A stretch of 36,074 bases of DNA from positions 1-36,074 of the forward strand of contig JAADGD010000225.1 in NCBI GenBank assembly GCA_013152515.1. The letters run 5' to 3'. Below, one piece after another: positions 15,642-24,144 of the stretch (position 1 is its first letter; the number at the start of each line of letters is the position of its first letter). A program made the position numbers and the translations under genes. The DNA is from Planctomycetota bacterium (lineage in GTDB: Bacteria > Planctomycetota > Planctomycetia > Pirellulales > Lacipirellulaceae). A model generated the notes under the pieces. The model had not been told where the DNA came from and did not search any database. It saw only the letters and a program-made list of their open reading frames with translations.

Positions 15642-18548
15642 CTAAGGCGTTTCGTCAGATTTTTCGACAGGCTTTTCCTCAGTTGTTTTATCAGGCGTTT
15701 TCAGTTGCTGTGCGTCGAACTTTGCCAGATGCCAAGTGATGCGGTCGTGATCGTGGAAGGAAATACCCCAGTCGCGATAGCGGACGGCATGTTCGGTGAA
15801 TCCGCGAGCTTCGAAAAAATTGCTCAAAAAGTAACAAGCGTCGCACCAGCCGAACGTAGAATTGTCGTCGCGGATCAACGGGTCGAACTCCTCCAGTGGT
15901 ATCTGGTCGGCGGATTCGGCGGCCATAATCGTGGTGACCGCTTTGGCAAAGCGTGTGGACCAGGGCTTGTCGGGGTCTTCTTCTTTGTCCGCCCATTCTG
16001 TGAGCTTGTCGAGAGATTGTTCCGTCAGTTTCTTGTCGTCACGGTCGAGAGCAATGGCCAGTAAAAAACTGTCGCTGTAGAGCCCAGGTATTTCCTTTTG
16101 CCGCAGCTTCATCATTTTCAGGGCTCGGTCGAGATCACCTTCCATCAAATAGTAGGCGAGCGGCCACCAACCGGCAGAGGTACAGTCTTGCAAGGCCTGC
16201 GGCCCCAATTGTTGAAGTGCGAGCTTCTTGGCTTCTTCAATTTCATCCACGTTGCCTGATCGACGGCACCACAGATACCATTTAAGGCCGCTATAGGTTG
16301 GGTAGGACTTGCTGAGTTCATAAAACCATTTCCCTGCTTCTTCGCCGAGTTCTAAACGCTCGCAGACCTTTGCCGCTATTCCTAAACCTCGTCCCGACCA
16401 ACTTTGGGCAGATTCCAGAGCATGAGGCTTGGCTTCTTCGGCACGATCGTGGCGGAGATAAAAACGGGCGATTTCGTAGTGCGTGTTGCTGTGCCCGAGT
16501 CCGAAATCCTCTTCTTCCAGATAGAGTTTCAGCGTGGGAACCACTTTGTCCAATTCTTTGGCATACTCGTACGCCCAAGCCCAATCTCGGGCGGTCGCGT
16601 ACGTCGGGCTCAGTCCAAACGACGTCTCGTAACAGCGACACGAATCTTCGTATTCGAGACGCTTCAAATAGAACTCCCCCAATTGGTGCCAAGCGGTAGC
16701 ACTGAATCCGGCACGTTCTTCCCAAGCCGCGAGTTCCTCTGGTTTCGCTTGCTTCGCTTCTTTCAATCGCCCTTTGATTTCGTTGACGAGTACCATCGGC
16801 GAATACGGGGAGACCTTTTTCAGCTCACGCAACAGCATTTGGCGAAATTTATTGCCGAGCTTTCCACGTTTGCTATTCACAAACAGGCTGCTGGCGGTGA
16901 AATCTCGCGAGGCACCGTAGTAAGCGTCGTAGCCCACGTTTTCGTCGCGTGAATTCTTGGTACTCCAGACAGAATACGTGTCGTAGCCGATCCACAAACT
17001 GGGATCGACGAAGCGCAGGTCGCGGCACGCTCGAGTCACTTCCTCCGGTTCGTGCTTCGCCGAGTATTTTCGTGAGACAAAGTAGCCTCGGAGCGGGTGA
17101 TGTTCCAACGCGGGCAGAAACGCGTCGACATAGGGCACTAACGACTGTTCGGTTGAACCACATCCTGCAACATAAAGATTCGCCGCCGCGACATGGGCTG
17201 CCGTGTCTTCCAGCAGGGTTGCCAATAGTTGCCAACTCGGGTCGGCTCGATCCTCTTCCTCGCGCAGAGCTTCGAGGACGGCTCCCCAGCCATTGAGCGG
17301 CGAGGCTTTTGTTGGGGGTTGCGACGCGGCTTCCTGAACAGCGGCTGGTAACTCGGCATTCTCTGCCCAACCGTTGGCACAGGCATAGTACATGGCACTC
17401 ATACTAGCCCGACTGACGCGGTGCATGATTCCTAAGCTACCTTTGTGGGCCAGTGGAGAGTATAAATTGAATGCCAACGGGCAATCCTTCATGGTTTCTT
17501 CTGCGGTGCTGTTGATCCTGCGTTTTTCGTCCGACAGATAAAAGGACCAGAATCTCAGATAACGGGCCCAGTGGTTACCCGTCTCAACGAGTTGGCCCAG
17601 TTCTTCGGTGTCGTAGCGGCAGTACGGTTCGATCACTTCTGCCCAGGCGGGCAACGAGGGGAGATCGGCCACCTCGACGCCCTCGGGCAGCGGATCTTCT
17701 AATTGTTCGATCGCGGCAAAATGAATTCCGGCCATTGCGCGTGCATAAGCCCAATGCCAACGACCAAAGAGATAGTCGTCGTACTTTGCACGTAAACGTT
17801 CTGCATAAATGAGCGAGCGTGCTTTGAAAACTCGCGAGGTGGCTCCCCAGTATCCTTCGGTCAAGATACCGAGATTCGCATACGCGTTGGCCAGTCGTCC
17901 CAGCAGTTCAGGCGATTCTCTTTGGCTGTCCAGCAACTTCCCAATCTTTCGGATTGCCAAAAATTGAGCGAGGAGATCGACTTCCGACAGTTGCTGGTCT
18001 AGCTCGGCTAGCTCTTGCTCCGAAGGAGGTTCGATCTTCGCTTCCGTCTCTTCCGAAGAGTCCTCTGCTGGCTTCTCTGCCCCAAGTTCCACGAGTAGAT
18101 CAACGAATTCGCCGCGTGAGAGCGTTTCCAACTGCGTAATGAGCGTAGGGTAGGTCTGTTTTGAGTTGGCCTCGAATTTGAGAATTTTTGACCAGATCTT
18201 TTTTTCTTCGCCGCCATCTGCTTGTTGGCTGATTTGTACGAGACAGTTTCCGTCTGTCCCAGCATCGACGGTGAGGAGTAACTCGATTTTCGAGTCTGCC
18301 GAGCTGGTTTCTCGGAGACTCTGATCACGAGTCGCCAATCCCAACTCATCACGAGCGGCAATCAGGAACGCCTGACGGGCCAATTCTCGTGGCAACAAGC
18401 CCGTAATTTTCTTAGCACGTTCCTTGTCGAATCCTACCTGATGCCTTGTTTGTAAGACCAACACTTCGAGTGCGGCACCAACGTTCGTTTGTTGCAGACA
18501 AAGGGCCATCCAGAGTATGACCAACAGAAATAAAGGCCGATTCGTCAC
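15642..18548 (-). CDS. Large exported TPR-repeat protein
   Basis: The GTG at 18548, with GGTGG just upstream, gives a 968-residue protein beginning with a signal peptide (TNRPLFLLVILWMALCL...). A TTG start 22 codons earlier is possible but would bury the signal peptide. The body is almost entirely helical. Clear tetratricopeptide-like repeats include WHQLGEFYLKRLEYEDSCRCY, THYEIARFYLRHDRAEEA and an adjoining YATARDWAWAYEYAKELDKVV, roughly residues 610-760. An acidic stretch (AEDSSEETEAKIEPPSEQE) lies near 180. The C-terminus is charged (TTEEKPVEKSDETP). Such proteins usually act as scaffolds. No enzyme motif is visible, and the gene stands alone. Confidence 0.82.
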   Translation of the reverse strand: MTNRPLFLLVILWMALCLQQTNVGAALEVLVLQTRHQVGFDKERAKKITGLLPRELARQAFLIAARDELGLATRDQSLRETSSADSKIELLLTVDAGTDGNCLVQISQQADGGEEKKIWSKILKFEANSKQTYPTLITQLETLSRGEFVDLLVELGAEKPAEDSSEETEAKIEPPSEQELAELDQQLSEVDLLAQFLAIRKIGKLLDSQRESPELLGRLANAYANLGILTEGYWGATSRVFKARSLIYAERLRAKYDDYLFGRWHWAYARAMAGIHFAAIEQLEDPLPEGVEVADLPSLPAWAEVIEPYCRYDTEELGQLVETGNHWARYLRFWSFYLSDEKRRINSTAEETMKDCPLAFNLYSPLAHKGSLGIMHRVSRASMSAMYYACANGWAENAELPAAVQEAASQPPTKASPLNGWGAVLEALREEEDRADPSWQLLATLLEDTAAHVAAANLYVAGCGSTEQSLVPYVDAFLPALEHHPLRGYFVSRKYSAKHEPEEVTRACRDLRFVDPSLWIGYDTYSVWSTKNSRDENVGYDAYYGASRDFTASSLFVNSKRGKLGNKFRQMLLRELKKVSPYSPMVLVNEIKGRLKEAKQAKPEELAAWEERAGFSATAWHQLGEFYLKRLEYEDSCRCYETSFGLSPTYATARDWAWAYEYAKELDKVVPTLKLYLEEEDFGLGHSNTHYEIARFYLRHDRAEEAKPHALESAQSWSGRGLGIAAKVCERLELGEEAGKWFYELSKSYPTYSGLKWYLWCRRSGNVDEIEEAKKLALQQLGPQALQDCTSAGWWPLAYYLMEGDLDRALKMMKLRQKEIPGLYSDSFLLAIALDRDDKKLTEQSLDKLTEWADKEEDPDKPWSTRFAKAVTTIMAAESADQIPLEEFDPLIRDDNSTFGWCDACYFLSNFFEARGFTEHAVRYRDWGISFHDHDRITWHLAKFDAQQLKTPDKTTEEKPVEKSDETP

Positions 18549-18867
18549 GTCGCCACCACCTTTCACAGAATAGGATCCGAGAGAAGTCCAGGCCGACGTT
18601 TCCTCTGGAAACAACCATTGCCCAACTGCCTCGATTATCTACTCTGCGAGCCTAAGAAATCAAGCAGATAACATCATAAAAACTGCCTGTTAAGATTCCC
18701 ACGCAGTGAGTTTATGGGTTAAGTGGTAGGGGCAGCCATGCGAGGAGAGTCGTTCCGTCAGGCTTTCCCGTTGACCTTGCTTGCCTGCCAGCGCTATACT
18801 CCAGGTCGCGGGCTTGGCTGAGCCCAAGGAGATTCACCAAACCTCTCAAGTTGTGAAACGACCAAGT
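18549..18867 (+). promoter_or_regulatory. 319-bp control region of sucCD with a sigma-70-type promoter
   Basis: TTGACC (18771-18776) and TATACT (18795-18800) are separated by 18 bases, close to the consensus. Transcription should begin near 18807, leaving a leader of about 60 bases before the sucC ATG. The rest, up to the divergent TPR gene, shows nothing recognisable. Confidence 0.6.
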
Positions 18868-20052
18868 ATGAAAATTCACGAATATCAAGCGAAACAACTG
18901 CTTCGCGACGCTAAAATTGCTGTGCCTGAGAGCATCGTGGCCCGCTCTGCCGCCGAAGCGGCGGACGCCTTTACGAAGCTCGGCGGCCCGATTGCGGTCG
19001 TTAAAGCCCAGATTCATGCCGGCGGCAGGGGTAAAGGCACCATAAAATCGAATCCAGAGCAGCATGGCGTCCAGCTCGTCAAATCGGCCGACGAAGCCTC
19101 GACGGTCGCCGAGAGCCTGCTCGGCAAGGAGTTGGTCACCATTCAAACGGGTCCAGCGGGCAAACAAGTCCAGCAGGTATTGGTCGAAGCTGGGTGCGAC
19201 ATCGCTCGTGAGCTATATCTGGGTATCGTTGTTGATCGAGCAGGCGGATTGCCGGTGTTGATGGTGTCGAGCGAGGGTGGCATGAACATCGAAGAGGTCG
19301 CCGCCAAGACGCCAGAGTTGATTTTCAAGGAGCATTTTCACCCTGACAAGGGCCTGCAAACCGCGCAAGTCGCCATACTGTGCCAAAAGCTCGACATCAC
19401 CGGCGACAGCGTAAAATCGGCCGAGCATTTTATGACGTCGCTTTGCAAGCTGTTTGTTGACCTCGATTGCTCGATCGCCGAGATCAACCCGTTGGTCGTC
19501 ACCGGCAGCGGCGACATCATCGCGCTCGACGCCAAGATCACCTTCGACGACAACGCCCTTTTCCGCCACAAAGAGCTGGAAGAGCTACGCGACCTTAGCG
19601 AAGAAGACCCCGCCGAAGTCCGCGCCGGCGAGGCAGGCCTCAGCTACGTGCAGCTCGAAGGCAACATCGGCTGCCTCGTCAACGGTGCCGGCCTAGCGAT
19701 GAGTACGATGGACCTTATAAAACTCCACGGCGGCGAGCCGGCCAACTTTTTGGACGTGGGCGGTAGTGCAGGCGTCGAACAAGTGACCGAAGCGTTCCGC
19801 ATTTTGCTCGGCGACAAAGAAGTCAAAGCGGTACTCGTCAACATTTTCGGCGGCATCATGCGTTGCACGACGATCGCCAACGCGATCCTCGAAGCGTATA
19901 AGCAAGTTGGCTTTAATGTGCCGCTCGTCGTGCGTTTGGAAGGGACCGAAGTCAAAGAAGGCCGCAAGCTATTGGCTGAGAGCGATGTCGACATCATCGC
20001 CGCTACCGATTTAACTGACGCCGCGAACAAAGTCGTCGCGGCTGCCTCCTAA
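18868..20052 (+). CDS. sucC: Succinyl-CoA synthetase (ADP-forming) beta subunit
   Basis: This is the nucleotide-binding subunit of the TCA-cycle enzyme that converts succinyl-CoA, ADP and phosphate to succinate, ATP and CoA. The 394-residue length is normal. [17 protein letters not shown] is the standard start. The ATP-grasp part contains [13 protein letters not shown] at 45-57. The C-terminal half contains [19 protein letters not shown] and [10 protein letters not shown], which faces the alpha subunit. The start at 18868 agrees with the family; an upstream extension to 18781 would cross the promoter. The ribosome site is weak. sucD follows after a 109-base gap that holds an inverted repeat. 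Confidence 0.97.
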   Translation: MKIHEYQAKQLLRDAKIAVPESIVARSAAEAADAFTKLGGPIAVVKAQIHAGGRGKGTIKSNPEQHGVQLVKSADEASTVAESLLGKELVTIQTGPAGKQVQQVLVEAGCDIARELYLGIVVDRAGGLPVLMVSSEGGMNIEEVAAKTPELIFKEHFHPDKGLQTAQVAILCQKLDITGDSVKSAEHFMTSLCKLFVDLDCSIAEINPLVVTGSGDIIALDAKITFDDNALFRHKELEELRDLSEEDPAEVRAGEAGLSYVQLEGNIGCLVNGAGLAMSTMDLIKLHGGEPANFLDVGGSAGVEQVTEAFRILLGDKEVKAVLVNIFGGIMRCTTIANAILEAYKQVGFNVPLVVRLEGTEVKEGRKLLAESDVDIIAATDLTDAANKVVAAAS

Positions 20053-20064
20053 AGAAAAGAATTG

Positions 20065-20140
20065 AACCACGACGACACCACGAGCACGACGAAAAGAAAA
20101 ACGTTGCTCTTTACGTAGTATCCTTCGTGTCGTTGCGGTT
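20065..20140. repeat. Inverted repeat between sucC and sucD (AACCAC family)
   Basis: AACCACGACGACACC at 20065-20079 pairs imperfectly with CGTGTCGTTGCGGTT at 20126-20140. The left side resembles the element at 15395-15421. It fills most of the gap in an operon where the two genes normally sit close together, and it ends in GTTAGCTTTTTTA, which could act as a partial terminator. Confidence 0.65.
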
Positions 20141-20161
20141 AGCTTTTTTAGAATCGAAACT

Positions 20162-21037
20162 ATGAGCATCTTAATCAATAAAGAGACCCGCGTTGTTTGC
20201 CAAGGCATCACTGGCCGTGCTGGCGAATTTCACAGTAAAAACTGTATCGACTATGGTACCCAACTGGTGTGCGGTGTCACGCCCGGCAAGGGTGGGCAAG
20301 AGGTGCTGGGCGTGCCGGTCTACGACACGGTCGCCGAGGCGGTCGAGAAGCAGGGCGTCGATGCGAGCATGATTTTTGTGCCGCCGGCGTTTACGGGCAA
20401 CGCCATCATCGAAGCGGCCGACGCCGGGATCAAGACGATCGTCGCGATCACCGAAGGCGTACCGGTCCTCGACATGGTGCGGGTGTACGACAAGATCAAA
20501 AACATGGACGACGTCACGCTCATCGGTCCGAACTGCCCTGGGGTGATTACCTCCGATGAGTGCAAGATCGGCATCATGCCCGGCTACATCCACAAAAAAG
20601 GGAATGTCGGCGTGATGAGCCGCAGTGGTACGTTGACCTACGAAGCGGTCTGGCAGCTTTCCGAAGTTGGCCTCGGCCAGTCAACATGCGTCGGCCTGGG
20701 CGGCGATCCGATCGTCGGCACTTCGTTCATCGACCTGTTCAAGCTCTACCAAGAAGATGAACAGACCGAGGCGATCATCATGATCGGCGAGATCGGCGGC
20801 ACCGCCGAAGAAGAAGCTGCCGCGTTTGTGAAAGAACACGTCACCAAGCCGGTCGCCGCCTTCATCGCGGGCCGCACGGCACCTCCCGGCAAACGCATGG
20901 GGCACGCCGGTGCGATCATCTCCGGCGGTAAAGGCACGGCGGAGGAAAAGATCGCGGCGCTCGAGGGCGCTGGGATTGAAGTCGCCCAAAGCCCGGCGGA
21001 CATGGGGACGGCGATTCAGCGAGCGATGGCGAAGTAA
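20162..21037 (+). CDS. sucD: Succinyl-CoA synthetase alpha subunit
   Basis: The 291-residue alpha subunit binds CoA and carries the histidine that is phosphorylated in the reaction. [21 protein letters not shown] is the family start, with the CoA-binding Rossmann motif. IGPNCPGVI lies near 121-129 and [10 protein letters not shown] near 152. The active-site segment [14 protein letters not shown] places the phosphohistidine at His248. It partners with the sucC product. There is no good ribosome-binding site before the ATG, so translation may rely on the repeat region or on low-level initiation. Confidence 0.97.
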   Translation: MSILINKETRVVCQGITGRAGEFHSKNCIDYGTQLVCGVTPGKGGQEVLGVPVYDTVAEAVEKQGVDASMIFVPPAFTGNAIIEAADAGIKTIVAITEGVPVLDMVRVYDKIKNMDDVTLIGPNCPGVITSDECKIGIMPGYIHKKGNVGVMSRSGTLTYEAVWQLSEVGLGQSTCVGLGGDPIVGTSFIDLFKLYQEDEQTEAIIMIGEIGGTAEEEAAAFVKEHVTKPVAAFIAGRTAPPGKRMGHAGAIISGGKGTAEEKIAALEGAGIEVAQSPADMGTAIQRAMAK

Positions 21038-21073
21038 TTCTTCCTGTTCATTTAACTCGGAGCTAGAAATTCC

Positions 21074-21277
21074 GTGAACGAACACAAAGATCAACGCTCA
21101 TTGAAAGCGACAAGAGCTTTAGCTATTCGTGGTGCAAGCATTGGAACAATCGCAGCATTCATCTGTGGCATAAAGTATTGGGAGGCCGGTGATTCCAAAG
21201 CTTGGAGGATCGTTGCTTTTTGTTTAAGTGCAATGCTCGCATTCGTTGCTTTTTCGCGTTGGAAATCACCGAATTGA
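21074..21277 (+). CDS. Small membrane protein, hypothetical
   Basis: A GTG at 21074 opens a 67-residue frame with two hydrophobic segments (ASIGTIAAFICGIKYW and IVAFCLSAMLAFVAF) separated by a short charged loop. It starts 36 bases after sucD on the same strand. GGAG lies about 11 bases before the start, which is rather far. It may be a small inner-membrane protein co-transcribed with sucCD, or a chance frame. Nothing else supports it. Confidence 0.42.
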   Translation: MNEHKDQRSLKATRALAIRGASIGTIAAFICGIKYWEAGDSKAWRIVAFCLSAMLAFVAFSRWKSPN

Positions 21278-21281
21278 CGGC

Positions 21282-21303
21282 GGCGAGGCGTAGCTCGCCG
21301 GCT
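21282..21303. repeat. Palindromic repeat GGCGAG-gcgtag-CTCGCC, copy 1
   Basis: The core GGCGAGGCGTAGCTCGCCGG plus CT lies four bases beyond the stop of the outer-membrane gene at 21308. The surrounding GACG..GGCGAG...GGCTG is shared with copy 2. Copies 2 and 3 are at 22361-22382 and 28262-28283. Confidence 0.85.
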
Positions 21304-21307
21304 GTTG

Positions 21308-22405
21308 TTAGTACGTCAAGCCGCCGCGTACGAATAGCGAATTATCGAGTCGTACGTTGGGTGTGGCGCTGGCGAATTCTAGCTCGCGGCCGAAGACGTA
21401 GCCGACTTCTATGCGGCGGCTGAGGCCGCCGGGGATTTTTCGCTCGACGCCGACGTAGAGGCGAAAATCGGTATAGGTGAGTAAGTCTTGGACGAGAGTC
21501 GGCATTGCTGGGATTGGGCGACGCTCGATCGACCAGATGCCGCCGCCAAATTCGCCAGCGACGTAAGCCCAGCGTTCGCCGTCGGACAGACGCCAAGCAA
21601 TTCGCGGGCGGGGAAGGATTGCTTCGTATTTGACGTCAGGCGTCGGTTGGTAAATGACTCCGCCGACTGGCAAGATCGAGATATCTTCGCGATTGAGATA
21701 CGCAACGCCCAATACCCATTGCGCAGCGGGCGACGATTCGTAAACGGCCAAGGCTTGGCCCGTGACACGAAAAGCGTCGGCGTCGCTGCTTTCAAAATCG
21801 CTGTACTGCCCGAGCGTGACCGCCGCGTTCATTGCCCACGGGCCCTTGCCAAATTTGCGAAGGTGACGAAACGAGACTTCCGCGTCGAAGACTCGCGCGG
21901 GCAAGTCGGGCGTCGTGGGGCCGTCGAGATAATGGACGGCAAAGCGTGGCGTGATCAACAGCGGCGCCGACACGCGAAAGAATGGCACGCCAAAGACGAG
22001 GCCCGTTTCGAGCTCGCTGAAGCCGAGACTGTCGTCGTCGAATTGCGGAATCCAAGTCCCGCTAAAGAACAGCTTTTGAAAGAGCCCCTCACGAAACCCA
22101 GACGGCACGTGCTCAGTCGCTTGCGGCTTAGCCTGCTGAAATACTTCCGACTGGCAAAACTCTGGACACGAATCAAGATAAATCGGCGTTTGATCTAACG
22201 GAGGAGCCGAGCACACCACTTCGGACGGGGACGGCATCCTGGGCTGATACGGCACCATTTCCTGGACGAGCTGCCCGCCGTAGTCGGCCTGGGGTTGGAT
22301 GAAGATAGGTTGAGCGTTGGTACGTGCTGGAACGAATGCGATGAGGAGTATTGTGACGATGGCGAGGCGTAGCTCGCCGGCTGCTTGGTTGGCGATCATG
22401 AACAT
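21308..22405 (-). CDS. Predicted outer-membrane beta-barrel protein, paralogue B
   Basis: This 365-residue exported protein is a paralogue of its upstream neighbour. The start at 22405 has GAGG nine bases upstream; a TTG at 22420 would overlap the previous stop. A signal peptide ends near ARTNA. A Pro/Gln-rich stretch with three cysteines follows (about 30-85), then about 270 residues of alternating polar and aromatic strands. Segments shared with the neighbour are APLLITPRFAVHYLDGP, DLPARVFDAEVSF, ILPVGGVIYQPT, YVAGEFGGGIWSIER and the end LDNSLFVRGGLTY. The terminal aromatic residue suits a beta-barrel outer-membrane protein. Function unknown. Residues 8-15 of the signal peptide are encoded by a copy of the palindromic repeat. 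Confidence 0.78.
   Translation of the reverse strand: MFMIANQAAGELRLAIVTILLIAFVPARTNAQPIFIQPQADYGGQLVQEMVPYQPRMPSPSEVVCSAPPLDQTPIYLDSCPEFCQSEVFQQAKPQATEHVPSGFREGLFQKLFFSGTWIPQFDDDSLGFSELETGLVFGVPFFRVSAPLLITPRFAVHYLDGPTTPDLPARVFDAEVSFRHLRKFGKGPWAMNAAVTLGQYSDFESSDADAFRVTGQALAVYESSPAAQWVLGVAYLNREDISILPVGGVIYQPTPDVKYEAILPRPRIAWRLSDGERWAYVAGEFGGGIWSIERRPIPAMPTLVQDLLTYTDFRLYVGVERKIPGGLSRRIEVGYVFGRELEFASATPNVRLDNSLFVRGGLTY
22361..22382. repeat. Palindromic repeat copy 2, inside a signal-peptide coding region
   Basis: The same 22 bases as at 21282-21303, in the same orientation, lie within the coding sequence of paralogue B. On the coding strand they encode AAGELRLA, in frame, at residues 8-15, between the start and the hydrophobic core of the signal peptide. 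Confidence 0.85.
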
Positions 22406-22416
22406 ACCGCGATGCC

Positions 22417-23658
22417 TCAAAAATCAACTCCAGCACGGACCATCACGGTGTCGTCAAGATTCAAGCTCCTGGTGGCGGTATCGGTGTAGATGATCTCGCG
22501 ATCAAGAACGTAGGCGATTTCGATGTGCCCGCGCGCTTGGGTTTGGGTTTCCCACTCGAGGCCGTAGATGATGCGGACATCGTTGTAGTCGATGTCGTCT
22601 GGCGAGCCATCTGCTCGTTCGATAGTCCACCGTCCGCCACCGTATTCGCCAGCAAAGTAAATCCACCATTGGCTACTACCTATATTGATCGAGCGGCGGC
22701 GAATCTTGGGATTTGGGAAGACGAGGTAAAAATCCCAAAGGCCGTTGGGTCGCCAATGAACACCGCCGGCGGGAAGCACTTTAATACGATTGCGGTCGAG
22801 ATACCAAGCACCGATGAGGATGTCGAACTGGGGTGAAAACGCCAGGACGCCCAAGCCTCGTCCAAGAATGCGGAGCGAATCGCCATTGACTTCATTAAAG
22901 TCGGTCCACACGCCAGTCCGAAGACCCAAGTCGGCATGGAGCCAGTCGGTGAGCCGCGGATGCCAAGCCGCATCAAGATAAGCATCGTAGACTCGTGCCG
23001 GCAAATCGGGGTTCGGTGGATCTCCTGGAGCGGCCACTGGATTCGTCAAGGGGCCATCAAACCAATTGAATGCGAACCCGGGCGTGATCAATAGCGGAGT
23101 GTTGGGATTGTAAAATATCGGTATGCCAAAGGTTGCGGAAATTTCTGACCGGTTGATCCCCAAGTCATCAGCGCCGCCTTCACCGTAAAGCCACGTATGC
23201 TCGAAGCTGATCTGTTGCATAAATCGCTGCAGACGCGCGAATTGACCGCCGGAATTTTCGTACTGATAGCTGCCCGACTCCCACTGAAAGGGCAGGCCGT
23301 TGGGGAAAATTGAGTTGCCACTTTGAGGTACACCCGGCGAGCCAACGGGATTGGCGGGAGGCAGCACTTGTTGACCAAAAGGTGGCACGACGGACCGGCC
23401 AAATTGGGGAGCCGCTTGAACGCCCGGAGCGACAGGCTGACCAAACCGAGGCGTGACGTTGTAAGGGATGTTGGCGGGAGGTGTTCCCAGTAAAGGATTG
23501 CCATACGGGTCAAAGTTAGGCAGGATGGGAGCAGGATTCGCCGGCGGATTGAAGTTAGGAGCTGCTGACGGAAACTGCACACGTTGAGCGTCAAGCGGAT
23601 TGGCAAAGACCAACCAGACGGCAACGAACAGGGCAAGCAAAGGGAGTCGACGGGACAC
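22417..23658 (-). CDS. Predicted outer-membrane beta-barrel protein, paralogue A
   Basis: The GTG at 23658, with GAGG six bases upstream, gives a 413-residue protein starting with a signal peptide (SRRLPLLALFVAVWLVFA, cut near LDAQ). A TTG ten codons earlier is possible. Residues 25-115 are rich in Pro, Asn and Gly, with repeated PPANPxP and FGQ/FGR motifs, probably an extended periplasmic linker. The remaining 290 residues are a predicted beta barrel with TPLLITPGFAFNWFDGP, DLPARVYDAYL, VLPAGGVHWRPN, YFAGEYGGGRWTIER and the terminal LDDTVMVRAGVDF. It ends 11 bases before paralogue B, so the two are co-transcribed. Substrate unknown. Confidence 0.8.
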   Translation of the reverse strand: MSRRLPLLALFVAVWLVFANPLDAQRVQFPSAAPNFNPPANPAPILPNFDPYGNPLLGTPPANIPYNVTPRFGQPVAPGVQAAPQFGRSVVPPFGQQVLPPANPVGSPGVPQSGNSIFPNGLPFQWESGSYQYENSGGQFARLQRFMQQISFEHTWLYGEGGADDLGINRSEISATFGIPIFYNPNTPLLITPGFAFNWFDGPLTNPVAAPGDPPNPDLPARVYDAYLDAAWHPRLTDWLHADLGLRTGVWTDFNEVNGDSLRILGRGLGVLAFSPQFDILIGAWYLDRNRIKVLPAGGVHWRPNGLWDFYLVFPNPKIRRRSINIGSSQWWIYFAGEYGGGRWTIERADGSPDDIDYNDVRIIYGLEWETQTQARGHIEIAYVLDREIIYTDTATRSLNLDDTVMVRAGVDF

Positions 23659-23786
23659 GAGTCGCCTCGCGCGCAGGGCGCTGATCAACGGGAGCGGGGT
23701 AAACGGGAAATGAGTAATTACTGATGCCGTGGCTTGCTGTCAAGCTGGATGTCGTGCTAGCGGGAGTATTGCAAAGTCGATTTTTT

Positions 23787-23874
23787 AACCGCCAAGGACG
23801 CCAAGAGCGTCAAGGAAATGCTGGCAAAGGGCATTTTTTGGGGGGGAGGAGGGTTCTTGGCGTTCTTGGCGGTT
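23787..23874. repeat. 19-bp inverted repeat (AACCGCCAAGGACGCCAAG)
   Basis: The arm 23787-23805 and the arm 23856-23874 match at 18 of 19 positions, with about 50 bases between, including a run of seven or more G. Within each arm GCCAAG is itself repeated. Confidence 0.8.
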
Positions 23875-24073
23875 CACTTTATTCAGAGCGGCTTTGCAGT
23901 TCTCTTGGTGGGTTGCGAGGTGTTTCGTTTCCAGTTTGAGAAGGTGAGTTGGCCTAATGTTCGGAATTCGCACAATGATTTTGTTGCCTAGGACAGGATC
24001 ATCGATTAACTTGGTGACATTCTGCGATGATGTCTGCTCCGAGGCTAGCCGTTTCTTGACGTCATTCTTCGTA

Positions 24074-24128
24074 TCCCTGACTTGTCCCTGACTTGTCCCT
24101 GACTTGTCCCTGACTTGTCCCTGACTTG
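24074..24128. repeat. Five perfect tandem copies of an 11-bp unit
   Basis: TCCCTGACTTG occurs five times without change from 24074 to 24128 and ends 16 bases before the nucleoside-hydrolase ATG. Such an array can change copy number by slippage and would alter the leader length. Confidence 0.92.
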
Positions 24129-24144
24129 CCGTTTGGAAATTTCC

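Larger units (their letters stand above)
23659..24144. other. 486-bp intergenic region with an inverted repeat and a tandem repeat
   Basis: No gene is seen. Short open frames here come from the inverted repeat. The region separates the divergent outer-membrane and nucleoside-hydrolase operons, so promoters for both are expected, but none is clear. It contains the elements at 23787-23874 and 24074-24128. Confidence 0.6.

Noticed and set aside
19454-19696. Low-complexity Ser/Thr-rich frame inside sucC
   Set aside because: It is an out-of-frame reading of GC-rich sucC codons with no start signals.
23724-23973. Two opposed short frames between the outer-membrane and nucleoside-hydrolase genes
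   Set aside because: Both are created by the 19-bp inverted repeat at 23787-23874 and have no ribosome site.
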